Notes: a model not told the origin generated them from the letters alone. Positions 1 through 6,437 are shown, counted from the first letter of the stretch. The stretch is 8,988 nucleotides of DNA from Chloroflexota bacterium (GCA_005879655.1 VBJK01000101.1:1-8988), one strand, 5' to 3'. Made by a program: numbers and translations.

Positions 1-222
1 GGACAGAATGCACTGTTACAGGCGCGTAAGTTTGCAGAAGATATTGGTTTGACAGGAGTGGTTATTACGAAAATGGATAGCACTGCCAAAGGGGGGTTTG
101 CCTTTGCGGTAGCGGATGATTTAGCAGTCCCTATCAAATTTATCGGTACCGGAGAAAAGGTGGGAGACCTGTTACCGTTTGATCCGCACAGTTTTGTTGC
201 TGCACTCTTCGCACATGAATAA
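1..222 (+). CDS. ftsY: Signal recognition particle receptor FtsY, C-terminal end (5' truncated)
   Basis: The window opens inside this gene; 73 codons and a TAA stop remain. FtsY is the SRP-receptor GTPase. It docks ribosome-nascent chain complexes carrying SRP (Ffh) at the inner membrane for co-translational insertion of membrane proteins. The visible part is the end of the NG GTPase domain. It contains the guanine-specificity motif TKMD followed by STAKGG (from about base 67), then the family closing pattern IKFIGTGEKVGDLLPFDP and a short tail. TKMDSTAKGG fits FtsY better than Ffh, and Ffh would continue into a Met-rich M domain, which is absent. The stop lies 15 bp before accD, so the two are probably co-transcribed. 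The N-terminal A domain and G1-G3 motifs are outside the window. Confidence 0.93.
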   Translation, partial: GQNALLQARKFAEDIGLTGVVITKMDSTAKGGFAFAVADDLAVPIKFIGTGEKVGDLLPFDPHSFVAALFAHE

Positions 223-237
223 TGGGGAGGTTCTTTC

Positions 238-1113
238 ATGGTCAAAGAAGCATCAATCCCATTGACACACGAGACGGTTTCCGTTCCTAACACGAAGTCT
301 CACCTGTCCCAAATGGGCGACATTGCTGTTAAATGTCCCAAGTGCAAAGAGATTCTCTATAGAAAAGATCTGCAAAAGAATCTGAAAGTGTGCACACGTT
401 GCAGCCACCACTTCAGGCTGACAGCATATGAACGCATTGCACTGCTGGTTGACCCGGATAGCTTTAGGGAGCTAGATGCTGATATGATTCCGGCTGACCC
501 CTTGAACTTTACGATCAGCCTACCTAACAGCGACAAAAAACTTGAATATGCGAGCAAACTCGCTGAAGAACGCCAAAAAGTAGGTCAAAATGAAGCTGTG
601 ATCAGTGGTTACGCCACTATCGAGAGCAAACCACTTGCTTTAGCTGTGATGGACTTCCACTTTATGGGCGGTAGTATGGGTTCGGTAGTGGGAGAGAAAA
701 TTACCAATGCTATTGAGTTGGCGATTGCACGCCATATGCCCATGCTCATTGTCTCCACTTCTGGTGGCGCTCGTATGCAAGAAAGCCTTTTTTCTCTGAT
801 GCAGATGGCTAAGGCTTCTGCTGCGCTAGCTAAGTTAGGAAGCGAGGGTTTACCTTATTTTAGCTTGCTTACTGATCCTACTACGGGCGGTGTCTCGGCC
901 AGCTTTGCTTTCCAGGGCGATGTCATCCTTGCGGAACCAGGTGCACTGATCTGCTTTACCGGTCCACGCGTCATTGAAGGTTTTATGCACATTAAAGTAC
1001 CAGAGAATACGATTAATTCTGATTTTGCCTTACAACATGGCATGATTGATGCAGTAGTACCCAGAAGAGATTTGCGCCAGACATTGTCGCGTCTTCTGCA
1101 AATGTACTGTTGA
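238..1113 (+). CDS. accD: Acetyl-CoA carboxylase carboxyltransferase subunit beta
   Basis: AccD is the beta subunit of the carboxyltransferase half of acetyl-CoA carboxylase. With AccA it moves the carboxyl group from carboxybiotin (on AccB) to acetyl-CoA, giving malonyl-CoA, the first committed step of fatty-acid synthesis in the cytosol. The 291 residues match the usual length (about 285-305). A four-cysteine zinc ribbon is intact: C33-x2-C36 and C52-x2-C55. The crotonase-type core follows, with FMGGSMGSVVGEKI, the oxyanion-type loop TSGGARMQES, DPTTGGVSASFA, and the late signature GPRVIEG followed by HGMID. The ATG start is set by a strong ribosome site, GGGGAGG (224-230), seven bases upstream. 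It lies 15 bp after ftsY and 64 bp before its partner accA. Nothing looks broken. Confidence 0.97.
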   Translation: MVKEASIPLTHETVSVPNTKSHLSQMGDIAVKCPKCKEILYRKDLQKNLKVCTRCSHHFRLTAYERIALLVDPDSFRELDADMIPADPLNFTISLPNSDKKLEYASKLAEERQKVGQNEAVISGYATIESKPLALAVMDFHFMGGSMGSVVGEKITNAIELAIARHMPMLIVSTSGGARMQESLFSLMQMAKASAALAKLGSEGLPYFSLLTDPTTGGVSASFAFQGDVILAEPGALICFTGPRVIEGFMHIKVPENTINSDFALQHGMIDAVVPRRDLRQTLSRLLQMYC

Positions 1114-1177
1114 AAACTGGGGAGAGACTATTTTATTTTTCCGTTATTCAGCCTATGATACAGTAGAGGAAGTTGCG

Positions 1178-2158
1178 ATGGCCTACGATCTAGAGTTTGA
1201 GAAGCCACTAGCAGAATTAGAAAAGAAAATCCATGCCCTACAACGCAAAGTGGACCGTCTGAAACCAGAGGAGCGTATTCAGCTGCAAACATTGGAGCTT
1301 GAATTGCGCTCCCGTACGGAAGAGATCTACGAAGATCTAACGGCTTGGCAAACAGTACAAGTGGCCCGCCATAAGGATCGTCCTTATTCGCTAGACTATA
1401 TAAAGCTCATATGCGACGATTTCTTTGAGTTGCACGGTGATCGTTCTTATGGTGATGATCACGCGATTGTAGCTGGCACGGCGACATTTGAAGGGCAAAC
1501 GGTCATGCTGATCTGCCAGCAAAAAGGGCGTGATATGAAGGAGAAGCAATACCGTAATCTTGGTATGTCTCATCCTGAAGGGTATCGTAAAGCGCAACGT
1601 CTGATGCGTCAGGCAGAGAAGTTCAAATTCCCTCTCATTACGTTCATTGACACTCCTGGTGCCTCGATTGCGCTACCTGATGAGGAACGTGGCCAATCGG
1701 AGGCGATTGCGGCGAGTATCTATCTTATGTTCCGTTTGCGTATACCGATTGTGACGGCAGTGATCGGCGAAGGATGTAGTGGTGGCGCATTGGCCATTAG
1801 CATTGCCGATCGTATCTTGATGATGGAGCATAGTTATTATACGGTTGCCGCACCGGAAGCTGCTGCCGATATTCTGAAATTTGGTTCACCTTATGCTTAT
1901 CTGGTTGCTGAGGGACAGCGTATCAAGGCAAAGGATGCGCATGCGTTTTGTATCGCTGATGAAGTTATTCCTGAGCCGCTCGGTGGTGCTCATCGTGACT
2001 ATACACAAGCCGCTGAAGCGCTAAAAGCTGGCTTGCGTACACATCTGAGAGAACTTAAACAAATACCCATCGAGGATCTGCTCGAAAAGCGCTATCAGAA
2101 ATTTAGGACTATTGGCCACTTCGGTCGCGAAACAGTTGCCAAAACTGCTCAAATTTAG
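1178..2158 (+). CDS. accA: Acetyl-CoA carboxylase carboxyltransferase subunit alpha
   Basis: AccA pairs with AccD to form the alpha2beta2 carboxyltransferase that makes malonyl-CoA. The 326 residues are a normal length. The N-terminal helical segment (about 1-60, FEKPLAELEKKI) is typical. It is followed by FFELHGDRSYGDD, QQKGRD, GMSHPEGYRKAQRLM, the DTPGA loop (D158-A162), EERGQSEAIA (169-178), GEGCSGGALA (197-206) and EVIPEPLGGAHRD. Two conserved stretches are altered. The usual AYPGIGAEERGQ reads ASIALPDEERGQ, and GEGGSGGALA has Cys200 in place of Gly. The usual SPEGCASILW segment is replaced by APEAAADILKFG. The order of motifs is intact, so the protein is probably functional but belongs to a divergent clade. 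The start is supported by AGAGGAAG (1165-1172). The family normally ends near KFRxxGxF, as at KFRTIGHF here; ten more residues follow before TAG. A coding-like tail continues after the stop in the +1 frame. Confidence 0.95.
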   Translation: MAYDLEFEKPLAELEKKIHALQRKVDRLKPEERIQLQTLELELRSRTEEIYEDLTAWQTVQVARHKDRPYSLDYIKLICDDFFELHGDRSYGDDHAIVAGTATFEGQTVMLICQQKGRDMKEKQYRNLGMSHPEGYRKAQRLMRQAEKFKFPLITFIDTPGASIALPDEERGQSEAIAASIYLMFRLRIPIVTAVIGEGCSGGALAISIADRILMMEHSYYTVAAPEAAADILKFGSPYAYLVAEGQRIKAKDAHAFCIADEVIPEPLGGAHRDYTQAAEALKAGLRTHLRELKQIPIEDLLEKRYQKFRTIGHFGRETVAKTAQI

Positions 2159-2324
2159 GGGCAAAACCCCTTGTCTAGCTAGTGCGGTTTCCAATCCGGC
2201 AGAAACCAAAGCGCTTGCTGCAACCCTGCGTATTTTGAAGAAACAGGAGACGCAGGAGCTGGTCGCAGATAAAAACACTGCTCTCGTAGAAACAATCCCA
2301 GCGTTAGGGAGAGACGGAGCGTAG
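2159..2324 (+). other. Coding-like tail after accA in the +1 frame (frameshifted extension or coupled small ORF)
   Basis: After the accA stop (TAG, 2156-2158) one frame, +1 relative to accA, stays open to a TAG at 2322-2324. The accA frame and the third frame both stop again within about 25 bases. The encoded residues look like real protein: an Ala/Lys/Glu-rich amphipathic stretch (NPAETKALAATLRILKK, then QETQELVADKN), with codons similar to accA. The frame is open back to a TTG at 2112 inside accA. Its AGGA (2105-2108) is only three bases before that TTG, so independent initiation is poorly supported. The junction reads ATT TAG G, which after a +1 slip becomes TTT AGG. A short AGGGG/CCCCT hairpin (2157-2171) sits on the stop codon. 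It could be a C-terminal AccA extension lost by an indel, a recoded extension, a small coupled gene, or chance. No function can be assigned. Confidence 0.35.
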
Positions 2325-2366
2325 CCACGGTCTATGGAGCAATGGACAGCGGTGACAGAGGGAAAC

Positions 2367-2406
2367 AAAAAGTACAGGGAGGAACTTTACCTGTGCTTTT
2401 TGTTTT
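2367..2406 (+). terminator. Rho-independent terminator of the ftsY-accD-accA unit, probably bidirectional
   Basis: The left arm AAAAAGTACAGG (2367-2378) pairs with CCTGTGCTTTTT (2390-2401). It forms a 12-bp stem with one G-U pair, an 11-base loop and a T-rich tail (TTTTTGTTTTG). The left arm begins with a run of A, so the opposite strand also reads hairpin plus T run. It could therefore also stop leftward transcription coming from tyrS-mtnP. Confidence 0.85.
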
Positions 2407-2545
2407 GTTGCATGGTGCATACAACAGAGGGTAGTGACTCAAATGACCATAGCCCATCTAGTTCCATGAGTATTGCATTTTTCCATTGGGAGCATGACCG
2501 TTTCGCGGCCCCTTTGTCGCTTCCGCAATGTGAACAACGTACCAT
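2387..2545 (-). pseudogene. Possible decayed small zinc-ribbon protein (52 codons)
   Basis: A leftward ORF starts at ATG (2543-2545) and stops at TAA (2387-2389), inside the terminator. Its first residues, MVRCSHCGSDKGAAKRSCSQ, look like the first half of an N-terminal zinc ribbon: C4-x2-C7, a basic spacer, then C18. The expected fourth ligand (CxxC) is replaced by Trp21 (TGG). The rest (ILMELDGLWSFES onward) resembles no family I know. No good ribosome site precedes the ATG. A possible promoter lies upstream: GTGACT (2620-2625), an 18-base gap and TAAAAT (2596-2601), read on the minus strand. It sits 85 bp after mtnP on the same strand and fills most of the otherwise gene-free stretch 2407-2630. 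It may be a gene remnant, a real small protein, or a chance ORF. The low confidence reflects this. Confidence 0.27.
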
Positions 2546-2630
2546 GATCGTTACCACGAGATTCTTTTCCTCTCACTTTTCTCGGCTCCGTTTTTATTTT
2601 ACCACAGCATTCTCAAATGAGTCACCACCC

Positions 2631-3503
2631 TCAAACATATTTTCCAATAAGCAGATTATACTTCTCTTTCACCTCAGCCGGTATCAGAGAACGGTCCGTC
2701 AGAATAGCATTTTCAAGCGCATGAGCGCACCCACAACGTAACCCGGCACGATCAGCAGGAATCTTCGCAGCCACCGCTTGCAGAATACGCAGAGCGTTTG
2801 CAGTATTCGCCGCAAGATTGTTAAGCACTACCTCAACCGTTACCGACGCTTCAGACTCATGCCAGCAATCATAATCAGTAGCACAAGCGATAGTCGCATA
2901 GCAAAGTTCTGCTTCACGTGCCAACTTCGCTTCAGGCAGAGCAGTCATGCCAATAATATCCATCCCCATCTTCCGATACACCTTCGACTCAGCCTTAGTC
3001 GAGAAGAGCGGACCCTCCATACACACATACGTGCCCCCATTATGCACTCTGACATCACCCAATTCATGAGCTGCATCCAGCAAAAGTTTGCTGAGCGTAG
3101 GGCAGAATGGCTCGGCGAACGCGCAATGTACAACAATACCCTGCTCATAAAAACTATTGGTGCGGCTCTTTGTACGGTCAAATAACTGATCGGGAATAAC
3201 CAGATCACGAGGCGCAATCTCTTCGCGCAGACTCCCTACAGCGCTCACCGAAATGATCCACTCAACGCCCAGACTTTTTAGTGCCCAGATATTTGCACGA
3301 GCAGGAAGCTCCGTAGGACCGATACGATGCCCACGCCCATGACGCGGCAGAAACGCCATAGAGACCCCCGCAACTTTACCAATGGTAATCACATCGCTAG
3401 GATCACCAAAGGGCGTCTCCACCTTGACCTCTTCAATATCAGTCATCTGTGCCATACGGTAGAGTCCACTGCCGCTGATCACGCCTATCATCGCCTGTGG
3501 CAT
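2631..3503 (-). CDS. mtnP: S-methyl-5'-thioadenosine phosphorylase
   Basis: MtnP cleaves methylthioadenosine with phosphate to adenine and methylthioribose-1-phosphate. This feeds adenine salvage and the methionine salvage pathway in the cytosol. The 290 residues fit the MTAP/PNP family. Visible motifs are the N-terminal phosphate loop GVISGSGLY (7-15), PRHGRGH (53-59), ARANIWALKSLGV, SAVGSL (87-92), MEGPLFSTKAES (162-173), MTALPEAKLAREA (186-198) and ATDYDCW (208-214). Asp210 and Asp212 of the last motif match the aspartates that read adenine in MTAP. Guanine-specific purine nucleoside phosphorylases carry Asn there, which argues for MTA or adenosine rather than inosine. A strong ribosome site, AAGGAGGG (3513-3520), lies nine bases before the ATG. 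It is 46 bp downstream of tyrS on the same strand and probably shares its transcript. No other salvage genes (mtnA and others) are in the window. Confidence 0.93.
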   Translation of the reverse strand: MPQAMIGVISGSGLYRMAQMTDIEEVKVETPFGDPSDVITIGKVAGVSMAFLPRHGRGHRIGPTELPARANIWALKSLGVEWIISVSAVGSLREEIAPRDLVIPDQLFDRTKSRTNSFYEQGIVVHCAFAEPFCPTLSKLLLDAAHELGDVRVHNGGTYVCMEGPLFSTKAESKVYRKMGMDIIGMTALPEAKLAREAELCYATIACATDYDCWHESEASVTVEVVLNNLAANTANALRILQAVAAKIPADRAGLRCGCAHALENAILTDRSLIPAEVKEKYNLLIGKYV

Positions 3504-3549
3504 TGCGTTAAGCCCTCCTTAGTATAAGGCACTCAATCTGAGCGCCAGG

Positions 3550-4785
3550 TTATGCTTTGAGCCTGATATACTGCCGCTTCCCAACCTTGATAATCGCCCC
3601 ATCTGTTGCAGGTACAATAAACTCGGCATCGCTAATACGTGTCGAGCCACCCGACTCACCCTCTGGAAAGATAGAGACCGCACCTTGTTTGATCAGCTCA
3701 CGCGCTTTGTTATTGCTAGCAGCTATACCTGCACCTACGATTACCTCAACAATGTTTTTAGGTTCGCTGAGACGATAATCGGGGATATCGCTTGGTAGCT
3801 TGCGCTCGGAGAACTGCCGAATAAACGCCTCTTCCGCTACCTGTGCAGCCTCAGTATTATGAAATTCCGTCACAATCTCGCGTGCCATACGCCGTTTGAC
3901 ATCGCGTGGATTGAGTTTTCCCCCGGCCATCTGGCGCTCAAACTCCGCTAACTCGGCATCCTCAACATCGGTCAGCGCCTCAAAGTATGTACGCATCGCA
4001 TGATCCGGTAGCGACATCAGCTTACCATACATATCATTAGCCGGAGTAGTAATCGCAATGTAGTTATCCAACGACTTGCCCATCTTCTTAACGCCATCCA
4101 GCCCCACGATCAGATTAACCGTCAGGATCTGTTGCGAGGGCTGACCGAAGGTTGGTTGTAATTCGCGTCCTACCAGCAGATTGAACGTTTGATCAGTGCC
4201 ACCAATCTCAATATCCGAACGTAAAGCCACCGAGTCGTAGCCTTGCAGCAGTGGATACATAAACTCGGCCAGGTAGATCTCAATGCCGCTTTTATAGCGT
4301 TTTGCAAAGTCGTCGCGCTCTAACATCTGTGCAACAGTTTTGTAACCGAGCAATTTGATGGCATCGGCAAGCGTAAACTGGTCGAACCACTCGCTTTGAC
4401 GATGCACCTCGGTCTGTTCACGATCAACTATTTGAAAGAACTGGTCCAGGTACGTAGCGGCATTCGCATTCACCTGCTCTTGGGTTAACGGCTTGCGTGC
4501 CTCCACGCGCCCACTAGGATCACCCAGGCGTGCCGTCCAGTCTCCGATCACCACAACGGTCTTGTGCCCAAGGCGCTGGAACTGGCGCAGCTTGCGGAAG
4601 ACGACGGCGTGTCCAATGGTGAGGTCGTAGTGGGTTGGATCGACGCCCAGTTTCACACGTAACGGCTGGCCTTTGTTGCCTTCGAGCAGCATGCGTCGCA
4701 GGTCGGCTTCTTTTTCAACCTGTGCCACGCCACGTTTTAGCAGGTATTCTATATCTTTGGTCTGTGCTTCTTGTTTTATAGTCAT
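3550..4785 (-). CDS. tyrS: Tyrosine--tRNA ligase
   Basis: TyrRS charges tRNA-Tyr with tyrosine, using ATP, in the cytosol. It has 411 residues, the usual length. The class I Rossmann core carries LGVDPTHYDLTIGH (46-59), IGDWTARLGDPSGR, a tyrosine-binding region with YPLLQGYDSVALRSDIEIGGTDQ, and KMGKS (234-238). A C-terminal S4 RNA-binding domain follows (about 340-411, ending RQYIRLKA). Both signature motifs are variants. HIGH reads TIGH, with Thr56 where the first His is normal, and KMSKS reads KMGKS. Gly at that position is known in Bacillus-type TyrRS (KFGKS). The overall pattern resembles the Thermus/TyrZ-type enzyme rather than the Geobacillus TyrS type. AGAGGA (4795-4800) lies nine bases before the ATG. 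No T-box AGGGUGGNACCGCG consensus is visible on this strand in the leader. It heads a tyrS-mtnP unit and is divergent from the HAD-like gene. Confidence 0.95.
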   Translation of the reverse strand: MTIKQEAQTKDIEYLLKRGVAQVEKEADLRRMLLEGNKGQPLRVKLGVDPTHYDLTIGHAVVFRKLRQFQRLGHKTVVVIGDWTARLGDPSGRVEARKPLTQEQVNANAATYLDQFFQIVDREQTEVHRQSEWFDQFTLADAIKLLGYKTVAQMLERDDFAKRYKSGIEIYLAEFMYPLLQGYDSVALRSDIEIGGTDQTFNLLVGRELQPTFGQPSQQILTVNLIVGLDGVKKMGKSLDNYIAITTPANDMYGKLMSLPDHAMRTYFEALTDVEDAELAEFERQMAGGKLNPRDVKRRMAREIVTEFHNTEAAQVAEEAFIRQFSERKLPSDIPDYRLSEPKNIVEVIVGAGIAASNNKARELIKQGAVSIFPEGESGGSTRISDAEFIVPATDGAIIKVGKRQYIRLKA

Positions 4786-4837
4786 GTAGTAACATCCTCT
4801 GTGATGGTGGATTCGCGTAGCTTATCCTCTTGGGCGC

Positions 4838-4866
4838 ATTGTAGCAGGGTGGTTGGATTTTGGCTA
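4838..4866 (-). promoter_or_regulatory. Candidate promoter for tyrS-mtnP
   Basis: On the minus strand TAGCCA (4861-4866, 4/6 match to TTGACA) is followed by a 17-base spacer and TACAAT (4838-4843, 5/6 match to TATAAT). This places a transcription start near 4831 and a leader of about 45 bases before the tyrS ATG. A second TACAAT lies further upstream (about 4903-4908) but without a convincing -35. The 212-bp divergent region also holds an interrupted inverted repeat, CTCAT (4909-4913) / ATGAG (4928-4932), with CAC/GTG nested inside; it could be an operator. Confidence 0.4.
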
Positions 4867-4997
4867 GACCCTTGAGGGAGCAAAGCCTCTGTTTGTGCTA
4901 TCATTGTACTCATATCACAAGTGAAAAATGAGCACCTTATACCTAGACCTGAAGCTTTGATAACAGCACTACAGTCAAAAGTACGTTCTATCACCAA

Positions 4998-6044
4998 ATG
5001 AGAGGAGCATCGCTTATCCCAACATTTCAAGACAATCTTCATCAACTGAAAGCTAAACTCGAAGCAATCATAATGGCTGGACAAGCTCCCATCATCTTCC
5101 TGGATCTTGACGATACCTTGAATAGACACTTTGGAGCGCCGATAGAAGAAACGTCGGTTTCTGCCCTACGTAACCTTTATGAAGTTGGTGGCCTTCTTGG
5201 CTTAGATCTTGGGGCAGATATTTTTTGGGCTAGTGAACGGATCTTACGCGAGACGGCTCATTTCTTTCCCTTCCTGTTTATGCTGCTAGCTACCGGTAGA
5301 CAAAGCTATGCTTGGTCGCCATCGTTACAAGCCTACGTCCAGTTGCCGATCCAGGCTCAAAATAAAGGGGAAGCAATCAGAAAACTGGCCGAGTACCTCA
5401 ATCTTCCACTTGAGCAAATGCTCTTCATCGCCGATTTCCCGGCCTCTGGCGTGGATGAGAGACAACCGGGCATCGATGATCCTGTGCTCAGTGAACGTGT
5501 TGGCGTCATTGTGAACGTAGGATCGCAACACTGTCCAGAGGGTGTTCGATCCGTCTTTGAAGAAACCCTCGTGCTCAATCCTGAATGCACGGAGACTCAT
5601 TCGGCAGGGATTGGGCACGAAGCAACCATTCGCTACTTAGCATGTTACACTGAGCTTTTAAAACACAAAGGCTATGCAGAGCACATGAAAGCCCTCCGTT
5701 CTGCATTGATGTGTGCGTTGGAGCAAAAGCTCAATCTGTCAACTCTGCCCAGCCGAGATCACCAGCTCTGGACATTTGAGCGTCCGCTTGAGGAAGCTAC
5801 CAGCCAGCGGCCAGTGCTTATTCGTGTCAAGGGCAATGGTATAGTCCATGCAGGCGTTGAGCGCAATGGAGCATGGGTTCGGATTTATGATATACCTTTA
5901 AAAGAAGTCTCGCCTGGCATTTGGGAAGCGTATGTGTTGGACCCGCAGGTCAATGTATTTACCTTCATTTGGTACGCTACCAACCGCTCTGGCAATCCCC
6001 ATTGGCAGAGGAAAAACTATTTCTTGCCCAGGCCGCTTCTTTAG
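4998..6044 (+). CDS. HAD-like phosphatase domain fused to a starch-binding-like C-terminal domain
   Basis: I do not recognise this as a named gene. The N-terminal half has the marks of a haloacid dehalogenase-fold hydrolase. Motif I is FLDLDDTLN (D36 nucleophile, D38 acid/base). A helical stretch is followed by LLATGR (97-102, candidate motif II T99), then NKGEAIRKL (K123, motif III) and FIADFPASGVDERQPGIDDP (D146 and nearby acids, motif IV). Residues 176-255 are a helical linker. The last 90 or so residues (about 262-348) look like a beta-sandwich: LIRVKGNGIVHAG, then WVRIYDIPL, SPGIWEAYV, FTFIWYATNRSGNPHW and NYFL. The spacing of Trp and the terminal W-N-Y pattern recall CBM25/53-type starch-binding modules. 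A sugar-phosphate phosphatase is a reasonable guess but not shown. The start is uncertain: ATG 4998 has no ribosome site, and Met26 (5073) would still keep the HAD fold. The stop overlaps that of the convergent small gene. Confidence 0.72.
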   Translation: MRGASLIPTFQDNLHQLKAKLEAIIMAGQAPIIFLDLDDTLNRHFGAPIEETSVSALRNLYEVGGLLGLDLGADIFWASERILRETAHFFPFLFMLLATGRQSYAWSPSLQAYVQLPIQAQNKGEAIRKLAEYLNLPLEQMLFIADFPASGVDERQPGIDDPVLSERVGVIVNVGSQHCPEGVRSVFEETLVLNPECTETHSAGIGHEATIRYLACYTELLKHKGYAEHMKALRSALMCALEQKLNLSTLPSRDHQLWTFERPLEEATSQRPVLIRVKGNGIVHAGVERNGAWVRIYDIPLKEVSPGIWEAYVLDPQVNVFTFIWYATNRSGNPHWQRKNYFLPRPLL

Positions 6045-6241
6045 AGACTCTGCGTAGGACTCTGTTGATACAGCTCGCCACGCCAGTAGTAAAGCCAGTC
6101 GAGAAGTTCCTGCGCTTCTTCAGGGGTATAGCGAACGACCACGCTATCATCACCTTGTATCGTAGTAATCGTTACTGTGCCAGTCTCATCAATACTTACA
6201 CAATGATTGCCTATCTGCTGCATGGTCTTTTCTTCTTTCAT
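6041..6241 (-). CDS. Small hypothetical protein, 66 aa
   Basis: This short gene has a convincing start: GGAGG (6251-6255) lies nine bases before the ATG. The product begins with a charged segment, then a strand-rich part (CVSIDETGTVTITTIQ, then DDSVVVRYTP). It ends in a helix, EEAQELLDWLYYWRGELYQQ. It has no signal peptide, no membrane segment and only one Cys. I cannot assign a function. The pattern of a beta segment followed by an EEAxELLxWLxxxRxEL helix resembles the many tiny anonymous proteins I associate with Ktedonobacteria, but this is recollection and not a database match. It lies 40 bp downstream of the 51-codon gene on the same strand and probably shares its transcript. Its TAA stop (6041-6043) overlaps the TAG (6042-6044) of the convergent HAD-like gene, leaving no room for a terminator between them. 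Confidence 0.7.
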   Translation of the reverse strand: MKEEKTMQQIGNHCVSIDETGTVTITTIQGDDSVVVRYTPEEAQELLDWLYYWRGELYQQSPTQSL

Positions 6242-6281
6242 GAGTGAACACCTCCAAATGAATGCCCTATATGGGAAAACT

Positions 6282-6437
6282 TTATCTGAGACGCTTCTTC
6301 ACCTCATCAACGCTTTGACCAGTAATATTTAGAGGAGCATTTACGAGCATCCCTTCGTTATCCTCCAACTTGACGAAAGCTTCTGTAAGCCAGCTCCTGC
6401 CAATGCAATCTATGTTGTTTCCATCTTTGGCTACCAT
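6282..6437 (-). CDS. Small hypothetical protein, 51 aa
   Basis: The frame is open further upstream (to a GTG at 6650), but only the last 51 codons look like protein: ATG at 6435-6437, product starting MVAKDGNNIDCIGRSWLTEA and ending TGQSVDEVKKRLR. The upstream part is AT-rich, hydrophobic and low in coding character, and is better read as a promoter region. No ribosome site stands just before this ATG; GGGAG lies about 20 bases upstream. TATAGT (6442-6447, minus strand), a -10-like hexamer, lies so close to the ATG that a leaderless message is possible. The sequence contains one Cys and no recognisable domain. It precedes the 66-codon gene by 40 bp, so the two probably form a small operon of unknown role. 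The start is a judgement call. Confidence 0.45.
   Translation of the reverse strand: MVAKDGNNIDCIGRSWLTEAFVKLEDNEGMLVNAPLNITGQSVDEVKKRLR

Noticed and set aside
2334..2741. Rightward 135-codon ORF
   Set aside because: It runs through the strong terminator and into the antisense of mtnP. Its composition is Ser/Phe/His-rich without motifs, and it has no ribosome site.
2778..3527. Several ORFs on the plus strand and in another minus frame across mtnP
   Set aside because: They are antisense or out-of-frame shadows of mtnP, which has a full set of family motifs and a strong ribosome site.
4831..4870. AGGGTGG-like string near the tyrS leader, suggestive of a T-box
   Set aside because: It is on the plus strand, opposite to tyrS, and lacks the rest of the AGGGUGGNACCGCG consensus and a specifier stem.
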